Origin: Phycisphaerae bacterium | GTDB taxonomy: Bacteria > Planctomycetota > Phycisphaerae > Sedimentisphaerales > SG8-4 | Direction of reading: 5' to 3' | Length of the DNA stretch: 36,122 bases | Assembly (NCBI GenBank): GCA_030613765.1 | Contig: JAUWLI010000002.1 | Coordinates: forward strand, 1 to 36,122 | In this document: positions 17,479 to 28,200 of the stretch, one piece after another | Numbering within the stretch: position 1 is the first letter of the stretch | Layout: every line of letters begins with the position of its first letter | The notes under the pieces: model-generated | Database searches by the model: none | What the model was told of the DNA's origin: nothing | What the model saw: only the letters and a program-made list of their open reading frames with translations | Program-made: the position numbers and the translations under genes

Positions 17479-18342
17479 TTGAAACCACAGACAATCAATA
17501 GACGGGAGTTTTTAAGCAGCAGCCTGATGGCTGGGGCGTTAGCTGCGGCTGGAAGGCTGCCGTTATTATCTGCGAAAGAAACTGTCGGCTCAGGCATTGA
17601 TGCGTCAACCGGTCCATATGCAGTCAAACCTGTTCGGGACCACCTGTCGCGCTTCCTGCCAGCCGAGACTGTCATTAGCGGTAAAGAGTATGCTTTGACT
17701 TATGATATTGTTCACTGGCACTGGAGCAAAGGTAAACGTGACACATATGCCAATACTGTAATCGGCGAGTTGACTATTGAGCGTAAGCGAGCAAGGGGTC
17801 AGGTCGTCTTTAATATAAGCCAGAAAACGCTCATTGGAGGCGTAAATAACTTTATCAAGGCAGAAATTATCTGCAAACCAGATGATCTCAATTCCCTGCG
17901 CCGCTGGAATTTCCAAAGTTATGAAGTTGACCCGAAAGGTAAGATTCGTTCCCTTTCGAAACTGATTGAGAAAGGCAGTTGCAGAGATGGAAGCATCCGA
18001 GTCGACAGCGGTAATCACAAATATGAATTCTACCCTAAAAGGGAAGTTCTGTCGCAGTGGACTATTCCGGATGTGCTTCTCCACAAAGCGAATCCAAAAC
18101 TGAGCATCACGTTTGACCTTTTGCAGGATTTGTCGTTGTTTAAGCCGAATCAGACTCTTATCTATGACGGCGAAACACACTTTCGGTGCAAAGGTGGACG
18201 CAGCGTGAAACTTCAAACATACGCGCAGAGAGGCGAAGGGATTTTGCCTATACATTATCTGATCGATGCTCGGGGGCTGCCACACTTGATAACGAGCAGT
18301 ATGGTTTCATGGGCCTTGTCAAAACAGTCCGCTATAACGTAG
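17479..18342 (+). CDS. Tat-exported protein of unknown function
   Basis: The start is probably TTG 17479, in frame, preceded by GAGGA (17466-17470) and only 4 bases after the sulfatase stop. Starting earlier would run back through the sulfatase gene. The product is then 287 residues and begins with a twin-arginine signal (NRREFLSSSLMAGALAAAG). The mature part looks rich in beta strands (YDIVHWHWSKGKRDTY, VIGELTIERKRARGQVVFNI, and the closing VKLQTYAQRGEGILPIHYLI). I do not recognise a named domain with certainty; its beta-rich pattern is loosely like DUF3108 proteins. Tight coupling to the sulfatase suggests a joint role, perhaps as binding partner or carrier. That is inference. Confidence 0.7.
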   Translation: MKPQTINRREFLSSSLMAGALAAAGRLPLLSAKETVGSGIDASTGPYAVKPVRDHLSRFLPAETVISGKEYALTYDIVHWHWSKGKRDTYANTVIGELTIERKRARGQVVFNISQKTLIGGVNNFIKAEIICKPDDLNSLRRWNFQSYEVDPKGKIRSLSKLIEKGSCRDGSIRVDSGNHKYEFYPKREVLSQWTIPDVLLHKANPKLSITFDLLQDLSLFKPNQTLIYDGETHFRCKGGRSVKLQTYAQRGEGILPIHYLIDARGLPHLITSSMVSWALSKQSAIT

Positions 18343-18452
18343 AAAACATAAGATCAAGCTGTTGCAGTGCTTGAGCATATTGCGACTTATATTTCGTAGA
18401 TAAAAAGTATAGCTGGAAGATAACATGTGAAGGATAGAAAAGGAGGAATCCA

Positions 18453-21400
18453 ATGAAAGACGGAAGATTGATCTCGCAACCAATCGCTGCCCTTTTGATA
18501 ACATTGTGCATCCTGACAGGGGCAAAAGCACAACAGTCAAAACAAGAGACAACGGCACAGAAAATCTTGGATTCAGCGGGTATTAAAGGAGGGCTTGTTG
18601 TACATATCGGCTGTGGAGATGGGAAACTGACGGCGGCACTGCGAACAAATGGCAGCTACATAGTCCATGGACTGGATAGGAATGTAAAGAATATCGAACA
18701 AGCCCGCAAGCACATCCGCTTGCTTGAGCGGTACGGGCCCGTGTCGGTCGACACCTTCGATGGCGAACATTTACCGTATATTGACAACTTGGTCAATGTT
18801 CTCGTGGCCGAAGATCTGGGCGGGGTTTCCATGAAAGAGGTGTTGCGCGTGCTTGCGCCGTTAGGCGTAGTTTGCGTAAAGCAGGGCGGGCGGTGGAAAG
18901 CGATCCGCAAGCCCTGGCCAAAGGAGATCGACGAGTGGACACATCATCTCCACGATGCCGGCGGCAACGCCGTGGCCAACGATATACTTGTCGGTCCACC
19001 ACGCCATCTGCAGTGGACGGCCGGGTCTCTGTGGGCCCGCAGCCACGGTTGGACGCCGAGCGTCAGCGCAATGGTATCGGCTGGCGGGAGGCTGTTCTAT
19101 ATTTGTGACGAGACCCTGACATGCGCAGACGGCACCGTGCCAAGCAAGTGGTTTGTCATCGCACGCGATGCCTTCAGCGGAATACTGCTGTGGAAGTGCC
19201 CCATATCGAAGTGGGGCTCGGAGGAATTCAGCGGCACACCCAACACGGGAAAGGGTGTTACCACTGGGCGGTTCACCATGCCGCCGAATGTGGGCAAGCG
19301 TCTTGTGGCTGTAGGAGATACAGTGTATGTTACGCTTGGCACCACCGCACCGGTGACGGCTCTGGATGCGGCCACCGGCGAGGTGAAACGTGTCTATAAT
19401 GAGACTGTAAATGCCGATGAGATTCTCTTTAGCGATAGGCGGTTGATCATGTCGCTAAATCCGTCCGAGAAAGCCTCAGATTCCGCCCTGGCCAAGCACG
19501 TCTGCGCAGTCGATATCAAGACCGACCAAGTGATTTGGAAGAAGGGGCCGTTTGCCGGTATCCGTGCAAGCAAGGGTCAGGACCCATTCGGCAGGCTTGA
19601 ACTGGCCGCGGGTGACGGCAAGGTCTTCGTCTTAACAACAGAGGCGATTGAGTGTCTGGATGCGGACTCGGGCAAGAGATTGTGGCGAATCGATCGTCCT
19701 GCCCTACCTGCCAGCGCCGTACGGCGGATCGGATTTGCGGGGATGTACGAGTACAAACTGACGGTAATGGTGTATCACGACGGCGTGGTCCTGCTGGCAC
19801 AGCCCGAACCGAACACGCATCACACGTACCACACGATGCCGGGCACCCTTTACGCCTTCGCTGCCAAGGATGGGCAGCAGATGTGGAAGCACGCCTACGG
19901 CGGCTGGGGCCATTGCACGCCGCCGGACGTGTTCGTCGTGGCCAACGCCGTGTGGACCCACGTGAACGCCGAAGCCGAGTTCGGTTCATCGTGGGGCGGC
20001 GGCTTTAGGGCCAAGAACCCAAGCGAGGTAGATTACCATATCCAGGCCCTCGACCTGAGGACCGGCGAACTCTGCAAAGAGCTTCCAACGAGAGAAATAT
20101 TCAACGTCGGGCACCATCATCGCTGCTATCGTAACAAAATCACCGAGCGTTTCCTCTTGTCGTGTCGCCGCGGTGTGGAGTTTGTGGACTTGTCTACCGG
20201 GGAGAACTACCAGAACCACTGGGTACGCAGCGGCTGCCTGCTCGGCTACCTGCCATGCAATGGCATGCTTTACGTCACGCCGCACCCATGCGCTTGCTAC
20301 ATCACTACCAAGCTCACTGGTTTCAACGCCTTGGCCCCTGCAAGGAAGTCAAGGCCTGAGGTCAAGAAACGCCTTGAGAAAGGCCCGCTCTACAACACAA
20401 TACGAAATAGGGACACCGAGACACGAACTGCGAATAATGATTGGCCCACTTACCGACACGATCCTCGGCGCAGCGGTGCAACGGACTCGACCATCCCCAC
20501 TAACTTGAAAATCACCTGGCAGACCGACATCGGTGCCAAGCCCAGCGGTCTCGTTATCGCTGGTGGCAAGGTACTCGTCGCTGGCGTGGATACCCATACT
20601 GTCCACGCGTTTGGAGCCGATGACGGCAAGGACATCTGGAGCTACACGGCCGGGACCCGCGTTGACTCGCCTCCGACTCTTTACAAAGGTCTGGCTATAT
20701 TCGGCTCGGCTGATGGACGGGTCCACTGCCTCCGCGCAGCAGACGGCGAACTCGTCTGGCGGTTTCACGCCGCGCCGCAACACGGCCTTGTCACCGCCTT
20801 CGACCAATTGGAGTCGCCCTGGCCCGTACCCGGCAGTGTGCTCGTCCGCGACGGCAAATGCTGGTTCGCCGCCGGCCGATCTTCGTATCTCGATGGCGGT
20901 ATCCATGTTTATGCTCTCGACGCCACAACTGCAAAAGTAGACCACTACGAGACGATCTACAGCCCCGATCCCGAAACGGGTAAGATATCTCCCGAGACGA
21001 GTGCCAACACAATGTCCGGGCTACTGAACGACATCCCGGCAACCGACGGCGAAAGCGTGTTCATCCGACAAATGCAGGTCTCTTCTTCTGGCGGCCGCGG
21101 TGGACAGCACTTGTACACATCGGGAGGCTACCTCGATCCGAGCTGGTTCAACCGGACGTTCTGGCAAGTCGGACGGGCCAAGACGTCCGGCCTTATGGTC
21201 CTTGGAAAGGGCGTCGCATACGGCATCGAGCTTTACGCCTCCCGCAGCCGCGAGACAGTCTTCACCCCGGGCGCGGGGGCCTACCGACTTAGCTGCATCC
21301 GGCTAAAGACACCGATGGCTGCCTCAAGCTCCAAACGCAGCAACAAGGCATCCAGGGCTCTCTGGCAGCAGCACCTCGGAATCCGCGTTACTGCAATGAT

Positions 21401-21644
21401 CCGGGCCGGGGACACAATCTTCGTGGCCGGCTCCCCGGATACCGTCGATCCAAAGGACCCCTACGGTGCTTGGGAGGGTCGCAAGGGAGGTATCATCGAG
21501 GCATTCGACGCGGATGATGGCAAAAAACTCGCAGAGTACAAACTACCGGCTCCACCTGTTTGGGACGGCATGGCGGCCGCGCAGAATCAGTTGTTCATCA
21601 GTACAAGCAGCGGCCACGTTGTCTGCATGAGTAAATGTCCTTAG
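18453..21644 (+). CDS. Exported methyltransferase-like/PQQ-propeller fusion
   Basis: A paralogue of the protein encoded from 12091, without the LamG insert. It has 1063 residues. A near-perfect AAGGAGGAAT site precedes the ATG. The signal peptide ends GAKA-QQ at about residue 26. Residues about 35-165 carry the Rossmann methyltransferase-like domain (VVHIGCGDGKLTAALR, VHGLDRN). The DEWTHHLHDAGGNAVAND join is shared with the paralogue. PQQ-type propeller repeats follow to the end (WPTYRHDPRRSG, KVLVAGVDTHTVHAF, WDGMAAAQNQLFISTSSG). By eye the coding sequence is more GC-rich, with many G/C third positions, than the ribosomal genes, which may mean a different origin. Function unknown; an envelope location is strongly suggested. 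Confidence 0.86.
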   Translation: MKDGRLISQPIAALLITLCILTGAKAQQSKQETTAQKILDSAGIKGGLVVHIGCGDGKLTAALRTNGSYIVHGLDRNVKNIEQARKHIRLLERYGPVSVDTFDGEHLPYIDNLVNVLVAEDLGGVSMKEVLRVLAPLGVVCVKQGGRWKAIRKPWPKEIDEWTHHLHDAGGNAVANDILVGPPRHLQWTAGSLWARSHGWTPSVSAMVSAGGRLFYICDETLTCADGTVPSKWFVIARDAFSGILLWKCPISKWGSEEFSGTPNTGKGVTTGRFTMPPNVGKRLVAVGDTVYVTLGTTAPVTALDAATGEVKRVYNETVNADEILFSDRRLIMSLNPSEKASDSALAKHVCAVDIKTDQVIWKKGPFAGIRASKGQDPFGRLELAAGDGKVFVLTTEAIECLDADSGKRLWRIDRPALPASAVRRIGFAGMYEYKLTVMVYHDGVVLLAQPEPNTHHTYHTMPGTLYAFAAKDGQQMWKHAYGGWGHCTPPDVFVVANAVWTHVNAEAEFGSSWGGGFRAKNPSEVDYHIQALDLRTGELCKELPTREIFNVGHHHRCYRNKITERFLLSCRRGVEFVDLSTGENYQNHWVRSGCLLGYLPCNGMLYVTPHPCACYITTKLTGFNALAPARKSRPEVKKRLEKGPLYNTIRNRDTETRTANNDWPTYRHDPRRSGATDSTIPTNLKITWQTDIGAKPSGLVIAGGKVLVAGVDTHTVHAFGADDGKDIWSYTAGTRVDSPPTLYKGLAIFGSADGRVHCLRAADGELVWRFHAAPQHGLVTAFDQLESPWPVPGSVLVRDGKCWFAAGRSSYLDGGIHVYALDATTAKVDHYETIYSPDPETGKISPETSANTMSGLLNDIPATDGESVFIRQMQVSSSGGRGGQHLYTSGGYLDPSWFNRTFWQVGRAKTSGLMVLGKGVAYGIELYASRSRETVFTPGAGAYRLSCIRLKTPMAASSSKRSNKASRALWQQHLGIRVTAMIRAGDTIFVAGSPDTVDPKDPYGAWEGRKGGIIEAFDADDGKKLAEYKLPAPPVWDGMAAAQNQLFISTSSGHVVCMSKCP

Positions 21645-22223
21645 GTCTTGAGAGGAATTCCTACTAAATAGTTAGCAAGCCACTTCTCTTGTAAAATGCG
21701 TTTATAGAAAAATCTTTGATTGATTTTTCAATATTACAATCAATATCTGTGCGTTTTGACTGAAGCATTTAAGTAAGAGACTATAACACAAGACACCCTT
21801 CTCATGAACCGCAAATTGTTAAAATTCTTCGACAAAACCATGTCTCCAAAATGTCACTACAGATGTTGATTTTGCCTGAATCGAGCCCGAAAAAATATCA
21901 TTTTTTGGCTGATTATTGCAATTTTCAAAAAAATATCGGGCCAGCAGAGGATTCAATGTCCGCTTCAAAGTGTATCATAGTTAAGTGGATCACCAACCAT
22001 AGAATTGGGAAGGATTTGAATAATCAGATAGAGTCTACTTGCTCTATATTGTTGCCAAGAACACCAATGGAAAGAAAAACATTGGTAACGTTCACAAAGA
22101 ACAGTCAGGCGATAATAACAACGGTGCCGGACAGATTGCCAGTCCGAAGTTAGATTCCATTTTCGCTACGCTGCTGTTTTCACCGGTTTTGAACAGATGG
22201 TATGTTTGCATTTTCGCAGGATT
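21645..22223. other. Convergent intergenic region with repeat copy A
   Basis: It lies between the ends of two convergent genes. Repeat copy A fills 21709-21970. A 7-bp inverted repeat (ACCAATG/CATTGGT, 22063-22086) has no T-run. The rest shows no gene. Confidence 0.5.
21709..21970 (+). repeat. Full copy A of the dispersed intergenic repeat
   Basis: About 260 bases alignable end to end with copy B (29219-29478). Shared runs include TTGACTGAAGCATTTAAG, GTCTCCAAAATGTC, ATTGCAATTT, AAAAAAATATCGGGCCA and GGATTCAATG (21949-21958). TTGATTG/CAATCAA near the 5' end forms a hairpin. A second stem is possible between GCCCGA (21885 region) and TCGGGC (21936 region). Confidence 0.85.
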
Positions 22224-25200
22224 CTACGGGTTTGCGATGCCGGGTGAAGGTATATCCGCTTGCCAATTGGCTACATCATTTCCATAATCAGTCGGCACCT
22301 TACGAGAAAGTGATTTGCCAAGCCCATCGGCCTCTGTGGGCCAGAGGTCCACACCGCCGGGACAATCCTCAGGGTGCAAGCCGTCGCTGTATGTCACCCT
22401 GTCGATGCGGATATATTGACGCGTACCCTGCCCATCAATATCGCCAGGCATCCCAATCTGCAACCTCTCGCCGGCGTTGCTTAACCTGCCGCTATAACCA
22501 GTGAGAACCTGAATGCCGGGCGGCATACCGCCATACCTTGCTGTAAAGGCTGTCAGGTCCTTGGCCAATATTAGATAACCATAAGCCTGTATCGTCACAA
22601 CCGGGCCGGACGAGAAGGTATAATCAACACCATCGGTGAACTTCCAAGGTGTTAATTTATCATAACGGTACAACGTCACCAGTGTTCCGGTTATGTTATG
22701 CAGCTCGATATATTCCTCATTCTGATTGCCGGTTGGTGGATTGTACATAATCTCGTTAATAATAACGGGCCCGACTTTGGGATAAGCATTATTCGCATCC
22801 GGGGTATTGTAATCCATCGCCACAAAGTTGAAATTACCCGTACTGGGCTTGTAGTAACGGCCAAGCGAAACGTTGGTCTGCGAAGCACCAAAGTTCTCCA
22901 TCTGGCGGTAGCCGGTCAACATGCCATTGGGGTCCAAGTGTGAAGACAGGCATGCCTTTTCACCATTCTCGCTTAAGCCAAAGGGTACAATACAGCCGGG
23001 ATCACCCGGGTTGTTGAAATCTGTGTCCTGATAGAAGACCAAATAATCGTTCGCATCGATCGTTGTTCCATTGGCAATCCTGTATTTGGTCAGGTTTGGC
23101 TCACTTCTGCTATTGTCACTTAGGAACCAGCCGCCGATGTTAATCGCTTCGTCGGTTGTGTTATGCAGCTCAATCCAGTCCGGGCCGGTGTTGGAATGCG
23201 ACATTACTTCGTTGATTACCACGGCACCGGGGTTGGGGAGAATGCCGCTATCGTCGGCGCCGGGTGAGCCGTTTCGGTATACGCTTGCACGCCAGGATTC
23301 TTTTTCGTCCCAGTTGTTCGGTTCGCTGTCAGTTGGATCTATTATAGTCAGAGAGAAACCGTCGCCATCGGTGATAGAACGCCAGCCGTCCCTGTACTCA
23401 AAATCAAGAATCGTCCGGCCAACAGCATCGCAGAGTTTAATCCTTTCCCCATCATTGGCAAGGCTGCCGGTATATTGGCCTGCAATATTGACTGATGTGC
23501 CGTATTTGGCCTGGAATGCACGGATGTCTTTGACAACTACGACATATTCACCGGGGTCAAGCTCTATATCCGGGAAGGTGAAATCGATTCCTTTAGTGAA
23601 TTCCGCCAGGTTCAGATTAAGTGCGCCCGGTCCGATGTTTTTGAGTTCGACGAATTCGGTGTTTGGGTCGTTTGGATCGCCGGTGTACCTCGGATGGTAC
23701 ATAATCTCGGTGATGCGCAGGTTTTTTGCGACCGGGCCAACGCCATAAACCGCCTCATTGAGAGCGCTCCACGTGCCGCCGTCCAGCACACAAGCCTTAA
23801 CGTGTATGCTCTTGTTAAACGTGAGATGCTCGTTATTATACTCGATCGCATCGGGTGATACGCCACCGGTAGTGGAATTGACATCGCTGGCGACCAGCTC
23901 GACGGAGATAAGAAAATCGCTGCTGGCGTTGTGTATATTCAGGCCGTGGATTGCCAGTATGTTGTCACCTTGCTGCAGGGAGTTTATGTCTTCGGACACA
24001 GGAATAGTCTCAAATCCGGAGGCCTCATGGTTGACGGTGGCGTTCGAGTTCCAGGCCGGTGTTGCGGTTAAGCTAAAGTTTTTCCGCTCCAGCTCATCGC
24101 CGTTGAGGTAAGCGACGAAACCATCGTCGTACCGTATATTCAGGGACATGAAGTTGAAATCGCACGGGTCGCCGTTCAAGGTGAACGGGATGCGGATGTA
24201 GCAGGAGTTATTCCCGTTGTACATCTTCGCTTTGACATCGTAGCTGATGTACGGTTCATAACCTGTTCCTTCTTCGTATCCGACACCGCCTATCTTGCCG
24301 GATATGAAAGTGCCGTCGTTCCAACTGGAGTCGTTGAACGGACCACCGCCTTTCCAGTTATCGTTGACGGAGCCTGTGGGCACAAGCACTTTCTTTGGTG
24401 TATCCTCAGCCACGAGTGTGGTGCCATAGATCTGTGTGCTCTCAGGCAGTCGCGGGTCGTTACCGTCGGTGGTGTAATAGATGGTACCGGAGCCGTTGGG
24501 ATTGTTCATGGTCAGCTCATCAGTGTTTGATATATTTCCGCCGTGCTGATTAACATCGTTTATCCTGAGTACGGGTGCGTGGATGTCAGGGTAAAGCCCG
24601 ACCCCGCGATACCTATCAAGAACGATGGCACTGATATACGGCCAGTATTCAGTAAGGAGCCTGTTTTGCTCAATCAGAAATTCCACTTCGCGTTTATAGG
24701 GGGTAGATCTCTTTGCATCTCCCCATCGAGCGGACTCTGCAACGACTGATTTGTCAACTTCAGCGGCCCGCTTCATCCATCTTTCCTCGACTTTTTCTAT
24801 CGTGAGAAGACCGCCGTTGAACATGTGCTTATGGACCCGGTCGCTGAACTTTCTCCGGAACATCGGATTTTCGCGAAGCCTGGCATACAAATAACCGGGG
24901 CGAAGGGAACGCGATTCCTCTCCCGGTAGCACCTCGATATGACAACCACAACCGGTAATGAACCTTTCGAGGGTATTGTTGTGGTTTTCCTGGTCCCAGA
25001 CGAAAAACTTGAAGCCTTCGCTCAACGGTCCTCGCCGTCGACCGGACCAGAAATTATGACAGGGCCAGTCTTCAGAGCGGGCGAAGTGGTGCAGAATCAT
25101 ATAGTCGATGAGGTTGTCGACGTCGAGAAGTATCGGATAGTTGGGATTGCGAGTTCCATCGGGATTATTGCCCTGGATGAACTGAGCATCTGCATCGCCG

Positions 25201-28200
25201 GCCAGTCCCGCCGCGGCCAGGTCAAACATCTGGTCCCAAACATCAAATGTGCCGGACTGAAGCTCCTCGTAATCGTGGACAGCATCATATTCATCTTTGT
25301 CCCCACCCATATAGGATGCCTGAAACGAGCTGTTCGGGCGCTCGCAGAGATTGTACTGGCCCCAGTAGAGACCATTTAGATAAAGGTGTACGAACATCGA
25401 GTTGGCTGAGTGGTGCCCCATTGCCCGCTGGGTATCTTTCATCCACGGGTCGCGGGTGTATTGGGCCTGTACTTTGATGTGACGTATGACTCCATCACGA
25501 TAAGAGTCTGGGTATGTCCATGAATCACCTGAAGAACCCCGTAGAACAAGCTGGTCGAATTCTTCGACATCGGAGTCTTCGAAGAGCGGGAAATTGAGCT
25601 TTGTGGGTCCGTAAATCCCTCTAAAAACGAGGCGGAAGGAATGCTTGAGAGTGCTACTATGATTCCGGCTTGCGCCGCCGTGCAGATGGACACCGGCATT
25701 GATCTGGAAGCCATCGCGGCCGTCGGGATAAATCAGTTCAATGGAAGCCGGCCGCTCCCATGCGTCACCTTTGGAGGTCGAGTAAACATAGATTCCGTCG
25801 GCTGCGCCAAAGAAGTCGTCGGTAGGCATGGTAATACATACACTCGGAATCCAAAGAAGGCCCTCTTCAAAACTGTAACCGGGCAATGTATTATTGACAA
25901 CATCCGGGTCAACTTCGTAGTCGGCTGTATAACTGCCCCAGCTCGTTGGAAAGCCCGGTGGAGATTCAGGTTGGTTAGCCACATCAAACAAAAATATGTA
26001 TGTATGGGCATCTGCATCTACAGAAAGCCAGCCCGGTCTTACAGCAATGGCACGAACAGTAGTAGTTTGACTGACGTTGATTGGGCCGGTGTAAACAATC
26101 CCATGGGTGATTGAGGGGCGTGAGCCATCAATTGTGTAACGTATCTCAGCATTGTCCATCGCGGTAGACAATTCCAACTGGAATCCGGTGTCATAGTAAC
26201 CACGCTCATGGCTGAACCAGACTTCACCAACCAAACCCATTGCATCAGCAACGTTTAATTCGCCCGGTGTCGCTGTTATGAAGTATTGCGGGACATCAAT
26301 ACTGCTGGCAGCGACCAGTTCGGGCAATATCAGGAACTCATCATCAGCCGGGTCGTCGTTTAGCCCGTGAATTGCCAGCACATTCCTGCCGATTTGCAGC
26401 GTATCCAGGAAGGGCATAAGGTTGATTTGCTCAAAGACTGCAGAATCGGTAATCGGACGATTAGAATCAGCTATCGAGTTCCACTCGACCGAATTCGGAG
26501 CGTTTCGGCTGGTAACTTCCTGACCATTGATGTATGCAACAAATCCATCTTCGTACTTTATCCGTAACATAAAGGTGTCAAATAAGTCCCGCTGATCCTC
26601 TTCGAGGTTAAAATCGATACGCGTCCACAGCGAGGCATTGACATTCAGCATTTGCTGCTGCACGTCAGTACCCACCCCACCTCCGAAGCCGAGGGCGGTC
26701 GGTCCCGTATCCCAGGCCAAGTCATCGAAATCAACATCAGCCCAATCAGCGCCCAAGGCCGCATCGGGGTCGGCGGGCACATAATAAGAAGCGGTCGCAC
26801 CTGTTGGTACGAGCATCAGCTCATAGTGCGCCAGACCATAGGAAACATTAGTCAACTGTTCGGGATATTTCGGTTCATACTCGTATACGATAGTATTGCC
26901 GTCTGGTGCCACTAACGCCAGGTACTCACGGGGAATGTCGAGATTGAAGTTGGTGTGATAGTAACCGGCAGAGTCAAGATACGGGTAATTAAGCGGATAT
27001 AGATCGGACGTCTTCCCCGAGGCAAAGACTATCAGGAACTCGCCGGCATAAATCTGGAGACCGTCCGGGAATTGCCACTTGGTCAGGTCGTCATCATCAT
27101 CAGTCAGAAACCAGCCATTCATACTAACGCTTTCGTCAGTCTGATTGTAAATCTCAATCCAATCGGATGACTCGTTGTTTCCGTCCAGTAGCTCTCCAGT
27201 ATCCAGCGGTGGTTCGCTTGCATTACTTGCCATAAACTCATTGATTATCAGCTGCGCATGTATTTGCGGTATATAAGCGCCGCTTGTAGTCGTCGTCTGA
27301 TTATAATGAATCTGTACCATTTGGTTATCAGGCCTGTTCCAGCCGGCTACTACACTATACTCAACTGGATAGAAACCAACCAACAAACCAGTCTCTGTAT
27401 AGTTGCTGTCTCGCCACGCACCATCATCCACACGCCACTGTGCCCCGGCATCTATGGCTTCCTGAGGAAAGATCGTGACCTGTAACGAACCGGTCTGCTG
27501 GATATAAGTTCCACTGGCAGTCGTTGTCTGACCATGATTAATCTGTACATTCTCATTAACAGGTGTATTCCAACCAACCATGGCCTTGTACTCTATCGTA
27601 TGAGAACCTATGGACAGACCACTTTCTATATAGCTGCTAAACCGCCATGTTCCGCTGTCTACGTGCCATTGTGCTCCAGCAAGAGCAACTTCCAGCGGTA
27701 AGATAGTGACCTGCAGCGAGCCTGTCTGGAGGTCATACGTACCTGTTGTGATAGTTGTCTGGCCATCGTTAATCTGGACTGTCTCATTAACCGGTGTGTC
27801 CCAGCCGGTGATTGTATTGTACTCTACTGTATGAGAACCTACCGTAAGACCGCTCTCCGTGTAGTCACTGTCTCTCCACGCGCCGCCATCGACACGCCAT
27901 TTTGCCCCGGCCGTTACAGCCCCCGGCGGTGAGATGGTAACCTGCAGCGAGCCGGTCTGGAGATCATACGTACCTGTTGTGATAGTTGTCTGGCCATCGT
28001 TAATTTGGACGGTTTCGTTAACAGGTGTGTCCCAGCCGGTGACGGTACTGTACTCGACAGTGTGTGAGCCTACGGCAAGACCACTTTCTGTGTAGTCGCT
28101 GTCACGCCACGCGCCGCCATCTACACGCCATTTTGCTCCTGCGGTGACAGCTGCCGGTGGTGAGATAGTAACCTGCAGTGAGCCTGTCTGGAGGTCATAC

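Noticed and set aside
22063..22086. A 7-bp inverted repeat ACCAATG/CATTGGT as a terminator
   Set aside because: No T-run follows on either strand and the loop is 10 bases, so it is not convincing.
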